Of a DNA stretch of 64,000 nucleotides, positions 49,942-62,424 are shown piece after piece; position 1 is the stretch's first letter; the number at the start of each line of letters is the position of its first letter. The notes below the pieces were generated by a model. It ran no database searches, had not been told where the DNA came from, and saw nothing but the letters and a program-made list of their open reading frames with translations. The stretch spans positions 3,100,001-3,164,000 of the forward strand of contig NC_014837.1 of assembly GCF_000175935.2 (NCBI RefSeq), read 5' to 3'. The position numbers were made by a program, and so were the translations under genes. The DNA comes from Pantoea sp. At-9b (lineage in GTDB: Bacteria; Pseudomonadota; Gammaproteobacteria; Enterobacterales; Enterobacteriaceae).

Positions 49942-52900
49942 ATGTCGAATTTTTTTATCGACCGCCCCATTTTTGCCTGGGTTCTGGCGATTTTGCTTTG
50001 CCTGTGCGGCACGCTGGCGATTATCTCGCTGCCGATTGAGCAATACCCCGACCTCGCGCCGCCCAACGTGCGCATTACCGCTAACTATCCCGGTGCCTCA
50101 GCAGAAACGCTGGAAAATACCGTTACCCAGGTGATCGAGCAGAACATGACCGGCATCGATAACCTGATGTACATGTCCTCGAACAGCAGCAATACCGGTC
50201 AGGCACAAATCACCCTCACCTTCACCGCAGGCACCGATCCGGACGAAGCGCGCCAGCAGGTCCAGAATCAGTTACAGACCGCATTACGCCAACTGCCGTC
50301 AGCGGTACAGTCCCAGGGGGTAACCGTCAATAAAACCGGTGACAGTAATATCCTGATGATTGCGTTTGTTTCTACCGACGGAAGTATGGACAAACAGGAT
50401 ATTTCAGATTATGTCGCCAGTAACATTGAAGATCCGCTCAGCCGTATTGATGGTGTAGGTGAAGTCGATGCCTACGGTTCGCAATATTCCATGCGTATCT
50501 GGCTCGATCCCAACAAACTGAACGCCTATGCGCTGACGACCGATGATGTCGTCAGCGCCATTGAGTCGCAGAACGCCCAGGTGGCCGTCGGCCAATTGGG
50601 AGGACTCCCCTCCGTAGAGAAACAGGCGCTGAACGCGACGGTCAATGCCCAATCAATGCTGCAAACTCCGGAGCAGTTCAAGGCCATCACGCTGAAAACC
50701 AATAGCGATGGCTCGGTTGTGACCGTGGGCGATGTCGCCGATGTGGCGATGGGCGCAGAGAAATATGACTATCTCAGCCGCTACAATGGCCAGGCGGCAT
50801 CCGGCCTTGGCATCAAACTGGCCTCCGGTGCCAACGAGATGAACACCGATAAACTGGTGCGCGCCCGTATTGCCGAGTTGTCGCAATACTTTCCCCACGG
50901 GCTGGAAGCCAAAGTCGCCTACGAAACCACGCCGTTTGTGAAAGCCTCCATTACCGACGTGGTGAAAACGTTGCTGGAAGCCATCCTGCTGGTATTCCTG
51001 GTAATGTATCTGTTCATGCAGAACTTCCGCGCCACGCTGATCCCCACCATTGCGGTGCCGGTGGTATTGCTTGGCACCTTTGCCGTGCTCTATGCCTGTG
51101 GCTACAGCATCAACACCCTGACCATGTTTGCCACAGTGCTGGCGATCGGTTTGCTGGTGGATGACGCCATTGTGGTGGTGGAAAACGTCGAACGTCTGAT
51201 GAGCGAGGAAGGGCTTTCACCCCGCGCCGCCACCCGCAAATCCATGGGGCAGATTCAGGGGGCGCTGGTCGGAATCGCGCTGGTGCTTTCGGCGGTGTTT
51301 GTGCCGATGGCATTCTTCGGCGGCACCGTCGGGGCGATCTACCGTCAGTTCTCCATCACCATCGTCTCCGCGATGATTTTGTCGGTGCTGGTGGCGTTGA
51401 TCCTGACCCCTGCGCTCTGTGCCACCCTGCTAAAACCGCTCGAAAAAGGCCAGCATCATGGCCGACGTGGCTTCTTCGGCTGGTTCAACCGTCATTTCAA
51501 CGCCAATGCTGCACGATATGAACGCGGCGTGGCGCGTATTCTGGTCAAAAGTGGTCGCTGGATGTTGCTCTATCTGGCGATTATTGGCGTGATGGCGTTT
51601 ATGTTTATCCATCTGCCGACATCGTTTCTTCCGCAGGAAGACCGCGGTGTGTTTCTGACGCAGGTCCAACTCCCGGCGGGTGCCACGCTGCAACAAACGT
51701 CCAACGTGGTGGCTAAGGTGGAAGAGTATTATATGACCGCCGAGAAAGATAACGTCCTGTCGGTGTTTTCCACCATCGGTGCAGGTCCTGGCGGTAACGG
51801 GCAAAACGTGGCGCGTATGTTTATCCGCCTGAAGGATTGGGAGGATCGCCCCGGCTCCGACCGTACCTCGTTTGCCATCATCGATCGCGCAACCAAAGCC
51901 TTCAACAAAATCAGAGAAGCGCGGGTCATCGCCAGCAGTCCACCGGCGATTACCGGCCTCGGCAGTTCATCCGGTTTTGACCTGGAAATCCAGGACCATG
52001 GTGGCATTGGCCATACGGCATTGATGGCGATGCGCGATAAGTTACTGGATGCTGCAGCGCGCGATCCGGCGCTGTCTCGCGTGCGGCATAATGGTCTGGA
52101 TGACAGCCCACAGTTGCAAATTGACGTTGACCAGCGGAAAGCGCAGGCCTTGGGCGTTTCGGTGGACACCATCAATGACACCCTGACCACCGCCTGGGGT
52201 TCGACCTATGTGAATGACTTTATCGATCGTGGTCGCGTGAAGAAAGTCTATGTGCAGGCCGCACCGGAATACCGCATGCTGCCCGACGACATCAACAAAT
52301 GGTACGTGCGTAATTCCAGCGGTACCATGGTGCCCTTCTCCGCTTTCGCCACCAGCCGCTGGGAAGTTGGCTCACCGCGACTGGAGCGTTACAACGGCTA
52401 TTCCTCACTGGAAATTGTCGGTGAAGCGGCAAATGGCGTCAGCAGCGGGACAGCCATGGATGCGATGGAGAAACTGGTCAGTCAGTTGCCTATGGGCATA
52501 GGCTTCCAGTGGACCGGCGCCTCTTATCAGGAACGTCTCTCCGGTTCACAGGCCCCGGCGCTGTATGCCATCTCATTGCTGGTGGTGTTCCTGAGTTTGG
52601 CAGCGCTGTATGAAAGTTGGTCGATCCCGTTCTCGGTGATGCTGGTGGTGCCGCTTGGCGTGGTGGGGGCGTTGCTCGCCACCTGGTTACGTGGACTGGA
52701 AAATGACGTCTATTTCCAGGTCGGGCTACTGACGGTAATTGGCCTGTCGGCCAAGAACGCCATTCTGATTGTTGAATTTGCCAATGAGATCAACAGCAAA
52801 GGACGCGAGTTGATTGAATCGACGCTGGAAGCTTCACGCCAGCGTCTGCGTCCGATCCTGATGACATCGCTGGCGTTTATCTTCGGTGTGTTGCCGATGG

Positions 52901-53058
52901 CGATCAGTGCCGGAGCCGGTTCCGGGAGCCAGCATGCGGTGGGGACTGGCGTGATGGGGGGGATGATCTCAGCGACGGTGCTGGCAATCTTCTTTGTGCC
53001 GTTGTTCTTCGTGCTGGTACGCCGCCGCTTCCCGCTAAAAGAGAAGCCGCATGACTAG
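49942..53058 (+). CDS. acrD: RND multidrug efflux pump AcrD
   Basis: A 1038-residue inner-membrane RND transporter with twelve hydrophobic segments and two large periplasmic loops. It works with a periplasmic adaptor and an outer-membrane channel (AcrA and TolC in E. coli) to export hydrophilic drugs such as aminoglycosides. The proton-relay aspartates lie in [20 protein letters not shown] near residue 407. [26 protein letters not shown] and [20 protein letters not shown] are family blocks. The start at 49942 ([11 protein letters not shown]) matches AcrD; the frame is open upstream across the inverted repeat. Confidence 0.95.
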   Translation: MSNFFIDRPIFAWVLAILLCLCGTLAIISLPIEQYPDLAPPNVRITANYPGASAETLENTVTQVIEQNMTGIDNLMYMSSNSSNTGQAQITLTFTAGTDPDEARQQVQNQLQTALRQLPSAVQSQGVTVNKTGDSNILMIAFVSTDGSMDKQDISDYVASNIEDPLSRIDGVGEVDAYGSQYSMRIWLDPNKLNAYALTTDDVVSAIESQNAQVAVGQLGGLPSVEKQALNATVNAQSMLQTPEQFKAITLKTNSDGSVVTVGDVADVAMGAEKYDYLSRYNGQAASGLGIKLASGANEMNTDKLVRARIAELSQYFPHGLEAKVAYETTPFVKASITDVVKTLLEAILLVFLVMYLFMQNFRATLIPTIAVPVVLLGTFAVLYACGYSINTLTMFATVLAIGLLVDDAIVVVENVERLMSEEGLSPRAATRKSMGQIQGALVGIALVLSAVFVPMAFFGGTVGAIYRQFSITIVSAMILSVLVALILTPALCATLLKPLEKGQHHGRRGFFGWFNRHFNANAARYERGVARILVKSGRWMLLYLAIIGVMAFMFIHLPTSFLPQEDRGVFLTQVQLPAGATLQQTSNVVAKVEEYYMTAEKDNVLSVFSTIGAGPGGNGQNVARMFIRLKDWEDRPGSDRTSFAIIDRATKAFNKIREARVIASSPPAITGLGSSSGFDLEIQDHGGIGHTALMAMRDKLLDAAARDPALSRVRHNGLDDSPQLQIDVDQRKAQALGVSVDTINDTLTTAWGSTYVNDFIDRGRVKKVYVQAAPEYRMLPDDINKWYVRNSSGTMVPFSAFATSRWEVGSPRLERYNGYSSLEIVGEAANGVSSGTAMDAMEKLVSQLPMGIGFQWTGASYQERLSGSQAPALYAISLLVVFLSLAALYESWSIPFSVMLVVPLGVVGALLATWLRGLENDVYFQVGLLTVIGLSAKNAILIVEFANEINSKGRELIESTLEASRQRLRPILMTSLAFIFGVLPMAISAGAGSGSQHAVGTGVMGGMISATVLAIFFVPLFFVLVRRRFPLKEKPHD

Positions 53059-53072
53059 CATGTAGCAGAAAT

Positions 53073-53101
53073 AAATAAGGCAGCCTGTGGCTGCCTTATT
53101 T
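53073..53101 (+). terminator. Terminator of acrD
   Basis: A perfect 13 bp stem (AAATAAGGCAGCC, 53073-53085, with 53089-53101) and a three-base loop lie 14 bases after the stop codon. The A/T-rich outer ends on both sides mean it could also serve ypfM on the other strand. Confidence 0.88.
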
Positions 53102-53158
53102 ACGTATTGGTAAGAATTACAGCAAGTTGGGGATTTGCCCTGCTTTTCTCTTCACGTA

Positions 53159-53218
53159 TTACTTACGTAACATCGCGTCAATAAATTCTTTCCAGTTCCC
53201 CAGTTCAGTGTCAACCAT
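53159..53218 (-). CDS. ypfM: Small protein YpfM
   Basis: A 19-residue reading frame, MVDTELGNWKEFIDAMLRK, on the minus strand between acrD and katG. It aligns without gaps to E. coli YpfM as I recall it (MIERELGNWKDFIEVMLRK), which also lies just downstream of acrD. The block ELGNWKxFIxxMLRK is kept and changes are conservative (E/D, D/E). AGAGGG lies five bases before the ATG. The function is unknown; the peptide is probably an amphipathic helix. Confidence 0.88.
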   Translation of the reverse strand: MVDTELGNWKEFIDAMLRK

Positions 53219-53243
53219 AATACCCTCTCTTATTGTGCTGGCG

Positions 53244-53272
53244 ATAATACGCCGTTTTTTTCTACAGGTGAA
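53244..53272 (-). promoter_or_regulatory. Candidate ypfM promoter
   Basis: On the minus strand TTCACC (53267-53272) and TATTAT (53244-53249) are separated by 17 bases. This predicts a leader of about 20 bases that contains the AGAGGG ribosome binding site. Confidence 0.45.
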
Positions 53273-53520
53273 TACGTTTCCACCTGTTATCTGTATCGGC
53301 AAAAGCACACAAAAGCGTTAATTTGCTCAAAATGCGTACTGACGCACATTTCAGCAAACCCCTAACGTAACGGGAGAAATTTCCTGATGACAAGGCGTAG
53401 CACATTTTTCTGGTTAGGATAATTCTGATCATGCTTATGGTGCAGAAGGGAATTATTCAGGACGTTAATGAAAGCGGTTACTGGTCCTGATTCAGGGTGT
53501 GCGGAAGAGTAAATAAAAAC

Positions 53521-53538
53521 AGCGCGATAAATCGCGCT
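53521..53538. repeat. Palindromic intergenic repeat, copy 5 (core only)
   Basis: AGCGCGAT-AA-ATCGCGCT, a perfect palindrome containing the family core GCGCGATAAATCGCGC but lacking the outer CGTAGCGG arms. It lies downstream of katG. Confidence 0.7.
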
Positions 53539-53560
53539 GTGGCAAAACCAATCGACATTA

Positions 53561-53584
53561 GACTTCCGGGCAGCCCCGGAAGTC
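53561..53584 (-). terminator. Possible terminator hairpin of katG
   Basis: GACTTCCGGG (53561-53570) pairs with CCCGGAAGTC (53575-53584) around a four-base loop, 11 bases after the katG stop. The tail TAATGTCG is poor in T, so it may act as an mRNA-stabilising end rather than a strong terminator. Confidence 0.45.
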
Positions 53585-53595
53585 CGCTGGATGCT

Positions 53596-55788
<2,193 letters not shown>

Positions 55789-55820
55789 CTAGATTAAAAC
55801 ACCTCAATTGATAGGTAATA

Positions 55821-55857
55821 CTCGTTTAGATCAAACGATTTGATAGTTATTATCTTT
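55821..55857 (-). promoter_or_regulatory. Candidate OxyR binding site of katG
   Basis: The OxyR pattern is two ATAGNTNNNANCTAT units 22 bases apart. The unit at 55843-55857 matches ten of eleven defined positions; the unit at 55821-55835 matches about six. The site is 60 to 96 bases upstream of the katG ATG, in keeping with OxyR activation of katG in enterobacteria. Confidence 0.45.
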
Positions 55858-55986
55858 ATACAATAGCGGGCCTGGGCTTAATTGCCAGCGAGGATACGAG
55901 ATCGCTGTTATCCCGTCTGGCAACCTTGTTACAATCCCTGGCCTGGCACGCAATCTATCTTCACGCTAAAAGAGTAGTCAAATACT

Positions 55987-56346
55987 ATGTTCCAGCTCTA
56001 CGGCATTAAAAATTGTGACACCATTAAAAAAGCCCGCCGATATTTAGAGGCATCTGGCATTGATTATCGCTTCCATGATTACCGGGTAGATGGCGTGGAC
56101 GATGCGTTGTTGCAGTCGTTTATTGACAAGCTTGGCTATGAGCCGCTGCTCAATACGCGCGGCACCACCTGGCGTAAGTTGCCCGAGGCAGAGCGCGCAG
56201 CAGTGCAAAATGCTGACAGCGCCAAAGCCATCATGCTGGCACAACCTGCCGTCATCAAGCGCCCGGTGCTGGCAGCAGCCAATGGCGATCTGCTGGTTGG
56301 CTTTAATGAATCCCTTTATCACGCGTTTATCCAGGAGAAGTCATAA
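55987..56346 (+). CDS. yffB: ArsC/Spx-family protein YffB
   Basis: A 119-residue thioredoxin-fold protein. The N-terminal motif [17 protein letters not shown] carries the single conserved cysteine of the arsenate-reductase-like family, and the C-terminal part has the conserved IKRPVL segment. E. coli YffB binds glutathione in vitro according to structural work; its role is unknown. It is followed by dapE with a one-base gap, so the two are co-translated. Confidence 0.92.
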   Translation: MFQLYGIKNCDTIKKARRYLEASGIDYRFHDYRVDGVDDALLQSFIDKLGYEPLLNTRGTTWRKLPEAERAAVQNADSAKAIMLAQPAVIKRPVLAAANGDLLVGFNESLYHAFIQEKS

Positions 56347-56347
56347 C

Positions 56348-57475
56348 ATGTTCTGTCCGGTTATTGAGCTGGCTCAGCAGCTGATTCGCCGCCCTTCCCT
56401 CAGTCCGGATGATGCGGGTTGCCAGGCGCTGCTGATTGCCCGATTGGAGGCGATTGGCTTCCAGGTGGAGCCGATGCACATTGGCGATACCCTTAACTTC
56501 TGGGCAACGCGTGGTCAGGGTGAGACCCTGGCATTTGCCGGTCATACCGACGTGGTGCCACCTGGTGATGCCAACCGTTGGATTAACCCACCGTTCGAGC
56601 CAACCATCCGTGATGGCATGTTGTTTGGTCGTGGTGCTGCGGATATGAAAGGCTCACTGGCGGCAATGGTGGTGGCGGCGGAACGCTTTGTCGCGGCCCA
56701 TCCCAATCATCAAGGGCGGTTGGCCTTTTTGATCACTTCTGATGAAGAAGCCAGCGCCGTCAACGGCACGGTGAAGGTGGTCGAACGCCTGATGGCGCGT
56801 AATGAACGCATGGACTACTGCCTGGTGGGTGAGCCATCCAGTACCGAAGTGGTCGGCGATGTGGTGAAAAATGGCCGTCGCGGCTCCATCACCGCTAACC
56901 TGACCATTCACGGCGTGCAGGGTCACGTGGCTTACCCACACCTCGCAGACAACCCGGTGCATCGCGCCATGCCCGCGCTGAATGAACTGGTGGCTACCGA
57001 GTGGGATCAGGGCAATGAATTCTTCCCGCCCACCAGCATGCAGATTGCCAACGTCAAAGCGGGCACCGGCAGCAACAACGTGATTCCCGGCGAATTTTTT
57101 GTCCAGTTCAACTTCCGCTTCAGCACCGAACTGACCGATCAGATGATCCGCGAGCGCGTGGCCGCCCTGCTGGATCGCCACCAACTGCGCTACACGCTGG
57201 AGTGGAATCTTTCCGGCCAGCCGTTCCTGACTTCACGTGGCAAGCTGGTGGATGCCGTGGTGAACGCGGTAGCACACTATAATGAGATCAAGCCGCAGTT
57301 GCTGACCACCGGCGGTACCTCCGACGGACGCTTTATCGCTCGTATGGGCGCGCAGGTGGTAGAACTCGGCCCGGTGAACGCCACCATTCATAAAATCAAT
57401 GAATGCGTGAAGGCGTCAGATTTGCAGATGCTGAGCCGCATGTATCAGCGCATCATGGAACAACTGATCGCCTGA
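56348..57475 (+). CDS. dapE: Succinyl-diaminopimelate desuccinylase
   Basis: A 375-residue M20-family zinc hydrolase that makes LL-diaminopimelate for lysine and peptidoglycan synthesis. Metal-binding blocks are [26 protein letters not shown] and [13 protein letters not shown]. The dimer interface part begins near [17 protein letters not shown]. The length equals E. coli DapE. The open frame extends far upstream inside yffB, but the family N terminus ([13 protein letters not shown]) fixes the start. Confidence 0.97.
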   Translation: MFCPVIELAQQLIRRPSLSPDDAGCQALLIARLEAIGFQVEPMHIGDTLNFWATRGQGETLAFAGHTDVVPPGDANRWINPPFEPTIRDGMLFGRGAADMKGSLAAMVVAAERFVAAHPNHQGRLAFLITSDEEASAVNGTVKVVERLMARNERMDYCLVGEPSSTEVVGDVVKNGRRGSITANLTIHGVQGHVAYPHLADNPVHRAMPALNELVATEWDQGNEFFPPTSMQIANVKAGTGSNNVIPGEFFVQFNFRFSTELTDQMIRERVAALLDRHQLRYTLEWNLSGQPFLTSRGKLVDAVVNAVAHYNEIKPQLLTTGGTSDGRFIARMGAQVVELGPVNATIHKINECVKASDLQMLSRMYQRIMEQLIA

Positions 57476-57498
57476 GAATACGCATAAGGAGTGGGCAA

Positions 57499-57687
57499 AT
57501 GGAATGGTTGAAAGAGTATTGGTGGATCCTGGTGATCCTGCTGATGGTCGGTATTTTGATGAACGTTTACAAAGACCTGAAACGTATCGATCATAAAAAA
57601 TTTCTGGACAACAAACCGGATCTGCCACCACATCGTGACTTCAACGATAAGTGGGACGATGACGACGACTGGCCCAAAAAGAAATAA
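57499..57687 (+). CDS. ypfN: UPF0370 membrane protein YpfN
   Basis: A 62-residue protein with one N-terminal membrane helix ([18 protein letters not shown]) and a charged tail ([15 protein letters not shown]). It matches E. coli YpfN, which likewise follows dapE. AAGGAG lies just upstream of the ATG at 57499. The function is unknown. Confidence 0.92.
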   Translation: MEWLKEYWWILVILLMVGILMNVYKDLKRIDHKKFLDNKPDLPPHRDFNDKWDDDDDWPKKK

Positions 57688-57700
57688 CATAAAGCACTAT

Positions 57701-57773
57701 CGTAGCGGCGCGATTTATCGCGCAGTTTTTCCCGCATCACGCACCAAACCGCGCGATAAATCGCGCCGCTACG
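57701..57773. repeat. Palindromic intergenic repeat, copy 6 (full form)
   Basis: Left arm CGTAGCGGCGCGATTTATCG (57701-57723 in full) and its exact inverted complement (57751-57773) are separated by 27 bases. It is the most complete copy and lies between the converging ypfN and ypfH genes, where it could act as a shared 3' end. Confidence 0.92.
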
Positions 57774-57783
57774 GGGCTATTGG

Positions 57784-58482
57784 TTACACCATCATCACCA
57801 CATCATCATCGCCGGGTTTCGCACCGCTCAACGCTTCGTCAAAGTAGCGACGCGGCACGGTATAGCGTAAATGATTCAACGCCAGTTCCATGCTGCGATC
57901 GTCAATGGCATGCGGCAAATCCTCGACAATATCCAGAGTGACGTCACCGCCCAGCGCGGTTAAACGCTGCGCCGCTTCCTCGGCATGGTGCATCGGGATC
58001 TGATCATCGTATTCACCGTGGATCAGATGGATAGTGGTGCGCGTGCTGGCGCGTTCCGGTAACGTGGCGTAACGCCCACTGAACGCCACCACGCGTCCGG
58101 CCAGATCCGGCTGCGCCTTCACGCCCTCCAGCACCATGGTGCTGCCCTGCGAGAAACCAATCAGCGCCGTGGCCTCCGGTCGTACACCAGTTTGTTGCTG
58201 CCAGTGGCGCACCGATTCAACAAACTCCGGCATCGCCGCATTCACGCCCTGCTGTTCAGAACGATCGTGCGCCGGGATTTCGGCAAACCATTTGCGCCCG
58301 TGCGCAATGCTGCCGGGCAAGGGAGCGCCTACCGCCACTACCTGCGCCTGCGGGAAGGCACGCGCAAACCAGCTACCGATCTGCGCCATCGAGTCCGGGT
58401 TGTCGTTAACACCGTGGTACAACAGAAAAAGCTGTGCGGGATCGGTGTCTGGTTGCTGAACAATCACATAATGAAGTGCCAT
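57784..58482 (-). CDS. ypfH: Carboxylesterase YpfH
   Basis: A 232-residue alpha/beta hydrolase. The nucleophile elbow is GFSQGS, with HGVNDNP forming the oxyanion region and the catalytic histidine in DLPHAIDDRSM. It matches E. coli YpfH (232 residues), a serine esterase active on short acyl esters, including the C-terminal YFDEALSGAKPGDDDVV. Confidence 0.93.
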   Translation of the reverse strand: MALHYVIVQQPDTDPAQLFLLYHGVNDNPDSMAQIGSWFARAFPQAQVVAVGAPLPGSIAHGRKWFAEIPAHDRSEQQGVNAAMPEFVESVRHWQQQTGVRPEATALIGFSQGSTMVLEGVKAQPDLAGRVVAFSGRYATLPERASTRTTIHLIHGEYDDQIPMHHAEEAAQRLTALGGDVTLDIVEDLPHAIDDRSMELALNHLRYTVPRRYFDEALSGAKPGDDDVVMMV

Positions 58483-58555
58483 AATATCCTCCTGCCATCA
58501 CTATACGCCGCTGACGGGACAGTGATATCGGGAAAATTTGAATGAGATAATGGAT

Positions 58556-60517
58556 TTATTGCAACGACGCGAGCCGTGGTTGCCAGTGCTCTGCCAGCGT
58601 GGCATCCCGTTCTCGTAACGCCTGAGCCACTTCAGCACGGAGCTGCGCCAGCACCGCTTTGCGCCCCCCTCTTCCCGCCTGGCTCAGCGGTTGTTTTTGA
58701 ACAAGTATGGCGGACAACATTGGCTGCGGATGTTGCCGCACCAGACGCTGTAAAGCGGCATAGCTGGCTTCCCACGGACGCTGTGCCCAGGCAAACCCGG
58801 CCAGCAGCGCCAGATCTTCATCATCAAGCGGCGATGTGGCATCCCCCTCCAGCGGCAGATCCAGTTCGATTAACTGTTGCAGCCACGGCCAGTCACGCTC
58901 CAGCCGCCGGGCTGCCTGCTGTTGCAACGCCTCACCGGCTGGTGTCAGGGCCAGCATCGCCATCGCCGCATAGCATCCACTGCTGGCTTCACGCTGCGAA
59001 CCGATACGTACCAGGGTGAAGCCGCAGCGCTGCCAGAAATGCCACAATGGCGCGGTATAGCCAAAACTCACCGAGAGATAGTCGCAGCCGCTGGCTTGCT
59101 GGCGCGCCATTGCGACCAATGCCGTCCCAATACCACGCTGTCGCTGCGCCGCCATCACCGCGATACGGCTGATACGCAGGGAGCGTAAGGTCGCCGCCGC
59201 GACGAAACCGGCATGAGCAGCCAGCGATTGTGCCACCAGGTTGCCGCGTGGGCGACGCCGCCCCGCCCATACCGACCAGGCCAGCGCAGGATCCAGCCCG
59301 CCCTCCTCTACCAACCACAATGCCCCCTGGACGTTGTCCTGCGCGCCCGCCAGCCAGAAATGCTGGCCTGGCGCATCCAGCATCCGTCGCAGATCGAGTG
59401 GCGAAGTACGATAGTGGGCACTGGCTAACAGGCGGTAGCCTGCGGCCAGAGCGTCGGGATGGCGTAACGGTGAGGCCGGAAACAAAGCGATTTCCGGCGG
59501 TGGCGCACTCTCTTGAGCATCTTCAAATAACAGGGCGTGACTCAGCCAGGCTTCTAACGGGTCGCGTGGCGACCAACGCAGCGGCTCGTCGAGCGCGAAA
59601 TAGTGTACTTTCGGTAACGCCGCGCAGAAGCGCAGCATAAAACCGCGTCCGGTGCCTTCGTAGCCCTGGACCGTGGTCGTCAGTAAGACACGGGGAAAAC
59701 GCGCCACCAGTTGTGCCAACAGCGGCGCGGGAATTGCCGCCGCTTCATCGATAATCAGCCACTCCGCCTGCGGGGGAGGATCGCACGCCAGTAACGCATC
59801 CGGGGCGATAAACTGCAAATGTTCCCCGGCAAACTGGGCCAGTACGTCCGTGGCGACTTTCGCGGGGGCTGTCACAAGGCAGTGACGATTTTCCCGCGCC
59901 AGCATCCCCGCCAGCGCCGATTTACCACGCCCGCGTGCGGCGGTGATCACCGCCACCCCGGCGGGCATGGTCAGCAATTGTTGCAGGATACGCTGCTGCT
60001 GTTGCGGTGCCTGGCAATGCCACTCGGGCCAGGCGATCGCCACCGGTTCACGCACCGGATGATCTTCACGCAGCAACATCACATGGGGATCATCCAGTAA
60101 TCCCTGTTGCAGTTGGCGGGTGAAATGCGGCGTGGCAATCGGTTGGGCGACATCCGCCCAGCGCAGGCTGTCAGCATCAGGCTGGTTGGCCCAGCGCTGC
60201 CACGCAGGCGTCAACAATAACAGCCAGCTACCGGCTTTGAGGGTGCCGGCCAACGCGGCAAAGGCTTCGGCATGGAACCCGTCGCGTGCATCAAAAATCG
60301 CATGCTGGAATTCCCGCCCCAACAAGGTGCGTAACGCGGTGGGCGCGTGTGGCATGGCACTGAGATCGGTTTGTTGGCTGACGGTGAGCCAGTCACCCAC
60401 TAAGGTGTTGCGCCATACGGCAGCCTGCTGGCTCGTCCACGCGCGGCTGCCGCTGATCACACATAAACGGCGAATGCCTGCCCGCTGCATCGCCGTACTG
60501 ATTTCGACCAGGTTCAT
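58556..60517 (-). CDS. tmcA: tRNA(Met) cytidine acetyltransferase TmcA
   Basis: A 653-residue cytoplasmic enzyme that makes N4-acetylcytidine at the wobble position of elongator tRNA-Met. It has an N-terminal DUF1726 region, an RNA-helicase-like ATPase module (Walker [34 protein letters not shown]) and a GNAT acetyltransferase domain ([20 protein letters not shown]). The start at 60517 is chosen because it overlaps the ypfJ stop as ATGA and gives the right N-terminal length; an ATG at 60541 is also in frame. Confidence 0.95.
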   Translation of the reverse strand: MNLVEISTAMQRAGIRRLCVISGSRAWTSQQAAVWRNTLVGDWLTVSQQTDLSAMPHAPTALRTLLGREFQHAIFDARDGFHAEAFAALAGTLKAGSWLLLLTPAWQRWANQPDADSLRWADVAQPIATPHFTRQLQQGLLDDPHVMLLREDHPVREPVAIAWPEWHCQAPQQQQRILQQLLTMPAGVAVITAARGRGKSALAGMLARENRHCLVTAPAKVATDVLAQFAGEHLQFIAPDALLACDPPPQAEWLIIDEAAAIPAPLLAQLVARFPRVLLTTTVQGYEGTGRGFMLRFCAALPKVHYFALDEPLRWSPRDPLEAWLSHALLFEDAQESAPPPEIALFPASPLRHPDALAAGYRLLASAHYRTSPLDLRRMLDAPGQHFWLAGAQDNVQGALWLVEEGGLDPALAWSVWAGRRRPRGNLVAQSLAAHAGFVAAATLRSLRISRIAVMAAQRQRGIGTALVAMARQQASGCDYLSVSFGYTAPLWHFWQRCGFTLVRIGSQREASSGCYAAMAMLALTPAGEALQQQAARRLERDWPWLQQLIELDLPLEGDATSPLDDEDLALLAGFAWAQRPWEASYAALQRLVRQHPQPMLSAILVQKQPLSQAGRGGRKAVLAQLRAEVAQALRERDATLAEHWQPRLASLQ

Positions 60518-61380
60518 CCTTTGCTGGCAAAGGTGTTGCATTGCCCCGGGTTGCCGCTATCGAAACCCTGTTTGAACCAGCTATAACGTTGCTGTGATGT
60601 GCCATGGGTAAAGCTATCTGGCACCACCCGCCCCTGGCTTTTTTGTTGCAGGCGATCATCACCGATCGCCTCAGCGGCATTCAGCGCTTCCTGCAAATCC
60701 CCCACTTCGAGGATGTTTTGCTGCTGCATGTAATGGCCCCAGACACCGGCAAAACAGTCGGCTTGCAGTTCCATCTTCACCGATAGCTGATTGATCTGCG
60801 CCTGGCTGGCACCCTGCTGCATCTGGCGTACTTTAGGTTCGATACCCAACAATTTCTGCACGTGATGGCCGACTTCATGCGCGATCACGTAGCCTTGGGC
60901 AAAATCACCGCCTGCACCGAGTTTGGTTTTCATGTCATCGTAAAATGATAAGTCGATATACACGGTTTGATCGGCCGGGCAGTAGAACGGCCCCATCACC
61001 GACTGACCGGTGCCGCAGCCGGTGCGCGTGGCACCGCGATACATCACCAATTTGGGCGGCACATATTGTTTGCCCATCTGCTGAAACAGTTTGTCCCAGG
61101 TGTCTTCGGTGGTGGCGAGGATCACCGAGGTAAATTTAGCCGCCTCATCCTGTGCAGGTTTGGCCTGGCGCTGTTGCTGCGTGGTGGGTGTCAGGTTGCC
61201 ACCCCCTTCGAGTAAGGCCGTCAGGTCATAGCCGTAATAACCGGCTACCGCGACGATAATTAATAAGATGATGCCGCCTTTACCCCGCGGCAGACGGATC
61301 TGGCGGCCACCGCCATAGCCTGGCGACTGGTCGCGTCGGTCTTCTACATTGTCGCTTTCGCGACGTCCCTGCCAGCGCAT
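60514..61380 (-). CDS. ypfJ: Putative zinc metallopeptidase YpfJ
   Basis: A 288-residue protein with a short charged N terminus ([18 protein letters not shown]), one membrane helix (about residues 36-55) and a periplasmic metallopeptidase-like domain containing [11 protein letters not shown]. It matches E. coli YpfJ (neutral zinc metallopeptidase family, UPF0757-like). The substrate is unknown. The stop codon overlaps the tmcA start. Confidence 0.93.
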   Translation of the reverse strand: MRWQGRRESDNVEDRRDQSPGYGGGRQIRLPRGKGGIILLIIVAVAGYYGYDLTALLEGGGNLTPTTQQQRQAKPAQDEAAKFTSVILATTEDTWDKLFQQMGKQYVPPKLVMYRGATRTGCGTGQSVMGPFYCPADQTVYIDLSFYDDMKTKLGAGGDFAQGYVIAHEVGHHVQKLLGIEPKVRQMQQGASQAQINQLSVKMELQADCFAGVWGHYMQQQNILEVGDLQEALNAAEAIGDDRLQQKSQGRVVPDSFTHGTSQQRYSWFKQGFDSGNPGQCNTFASKG

Positions 61381-61449
61381 GGCATGCTCCTGATGTGATC
61401 AAAATTGGCTTTGCATGATTTTAGATGGCGGCAGGAGGAAGCACCAGCG

Positions 61450-61472
61450 CGTAGCGGCGCGATTTATCATGC
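61450..61472. repeat. Palindromic intergenic repeat, copy 7 (half)
   Basis: A single left arm, CGTAGCGGCGCGATTTATCA, with a changed end (ATGC instead of GCGC). No inverted partner is nearby. It lies between the ypfJ promoter region and the purC 3' end. Confidence 0.75.
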
Positions 61473-61511
61473 TGTGGGGGGAATAGATGTCGATGGATGC
61501 CCTCACCCCAG

Positions 61512-61536
61512 CCCTCTCCCACAAGATGGGAGAGGG
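61512..61536. repeat. CCCTCTCCC/GGGAGAGGG hairpin repeat
   Basis: CCCTCTCCC (61512-61520) and GGGAGAGGG (61528-61536) flank ACAAGAT, preceded by CCCTCACCCCAG. The wording resembles a dispersed repeat I know from many gamma-proteobacterial intergenic regions. Only one copy is in this window. Confidence 0.6.
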
Positions 61537-61567
61537 AGGCGTGCAACATGTGGCAGAATGGTGCAGA

Positions 61568-62281
61568 TTAATCCAGTTTCACACCCAGGCGATGTGCCAC
61601 TTCTTCATAGGCTTCGATCAGGCCACCCAGACTCTGGCGGAAACGGTCTTTGTCCATTTTGTCCATTGTCTCTTTGTCCCACAGGCGTGCGCCGTCCGGT
61701 GAGAACTCATCGCCGAGCACCACTTCGCCTTTGAACAGACCAAACTCCAGCTTGAAGTCGACCAGGATCAGACCAGCATCATCAAACATTTTGCTCAGCA
61801 CGTCGTTGGCTTTGTAGGTCAGCTCACGCATGCGCGCCAGATTCTCTTTGCTCACCCAACCAAAGGTTTCGCAGTAAGATTCGTTCACCATCGGGTCGTG
61901 TTTGGCGTCATCTTTCAGGAAGAGATCAAACAGCGGTGGATTGAGCAGCATGCCCTCTTCCACACCCAGACGTTTTACCAGTGATCCTGCCGCGCGGTTG
62001 CGCACGACGCACTCCACCGGCACCATCTCCAGCTTTTTCACCAGCGCTTCGTTATCCGACAGCAGCGCTTCCATCTGGGTCGGAATGCCCGCTTCCTGCA
62101 ATTTGGTCATGATGAAATGGTTGAACTTGTTGTTCACCATCCCTTTGCGATCAAACTGCTCGATTCGTGCACCGTCTCCTGCTGACGTATCGTTGCGGAA
62201 TTCAAGTACCAGCAGATCCGGATTGTCGGTGCTGTATACGGTTTTCGCTTTACCGCGATACAACTCAGCTCGCTTTTGCAT
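61568..62281 (-). CDS. purC: SAICAR synthetase PurC
   Basis: A 237-residue enzyme of purine synthesis that joins aspartate to CAIR. It matches E. coli PurC in length. Family blocks are [50 protein letters not shown] and [20 protein letters not shown]. The start at 62281 (MQKRAEL) follows the family; upstream in-frame codons lie in the leader. A terminator separates it from bamC. Confidence 0.98.
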   Translation of the reverse strand: MQKRAELYRGKAKTVYSTDNPDLLVLEFRNDTSAGDGARIEQFDRKGMVNNKFNHFIMTKLQEAGIPTQMEALLSDNEALVKKLEMVPVECVVRNRAAGSLVKRLGVEEGMLLNPPLFDLFLKDDAKHDPMVNESYCETFGWVSKENLARMRELTYKANDVLSKMFDDAGLILVDFKLEFGLFKGEVVLGDEFSPDGARLWDKETMDKMDKDRFRQSLGGLIEAYEEVAHRLGVKLD

Positions 62282-62387
62282 CTTGTTAACTCCAAACATG
62301 AAAGAACCCGTGTTCAACAGCGGTTACCCGCTGCACGGCGGCAATACGCAATCGTTTACCTCGCCGGGCGCTATTATGCCAAAATCT

Positions 62388-62416
62388 CAAAAAAAAGGCC
62401 GGATATTCTCCGGCCT
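62388..62416 (-). terminator. Terminator of dapA-bamC
   Basis: AGGCCGGA (62396-62403) and TCCGGCCT (62409-62416) form the stem with a five-base loop, followed on the minus strand by a run of eight T. It lies directly after the bamC stop. Confidence 0.93.
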
Positions 62417-62424
62417 GAGGCAAT

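Larger units (their letters stand above)
53219..53595. other. Region between ypfM and katG
   Basis: A 377-base stretch with no supported gene. It contains the candidate ypfM promoter, an ACAGGTG/CACCTGT inverted repeat (53264-53270 with 53281-53287), a core-only copy of the palindromic repeat and a hairpin at the katG 3' end. The part at 53300-53500 shows nothing I can name. Confidence 0.5.
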
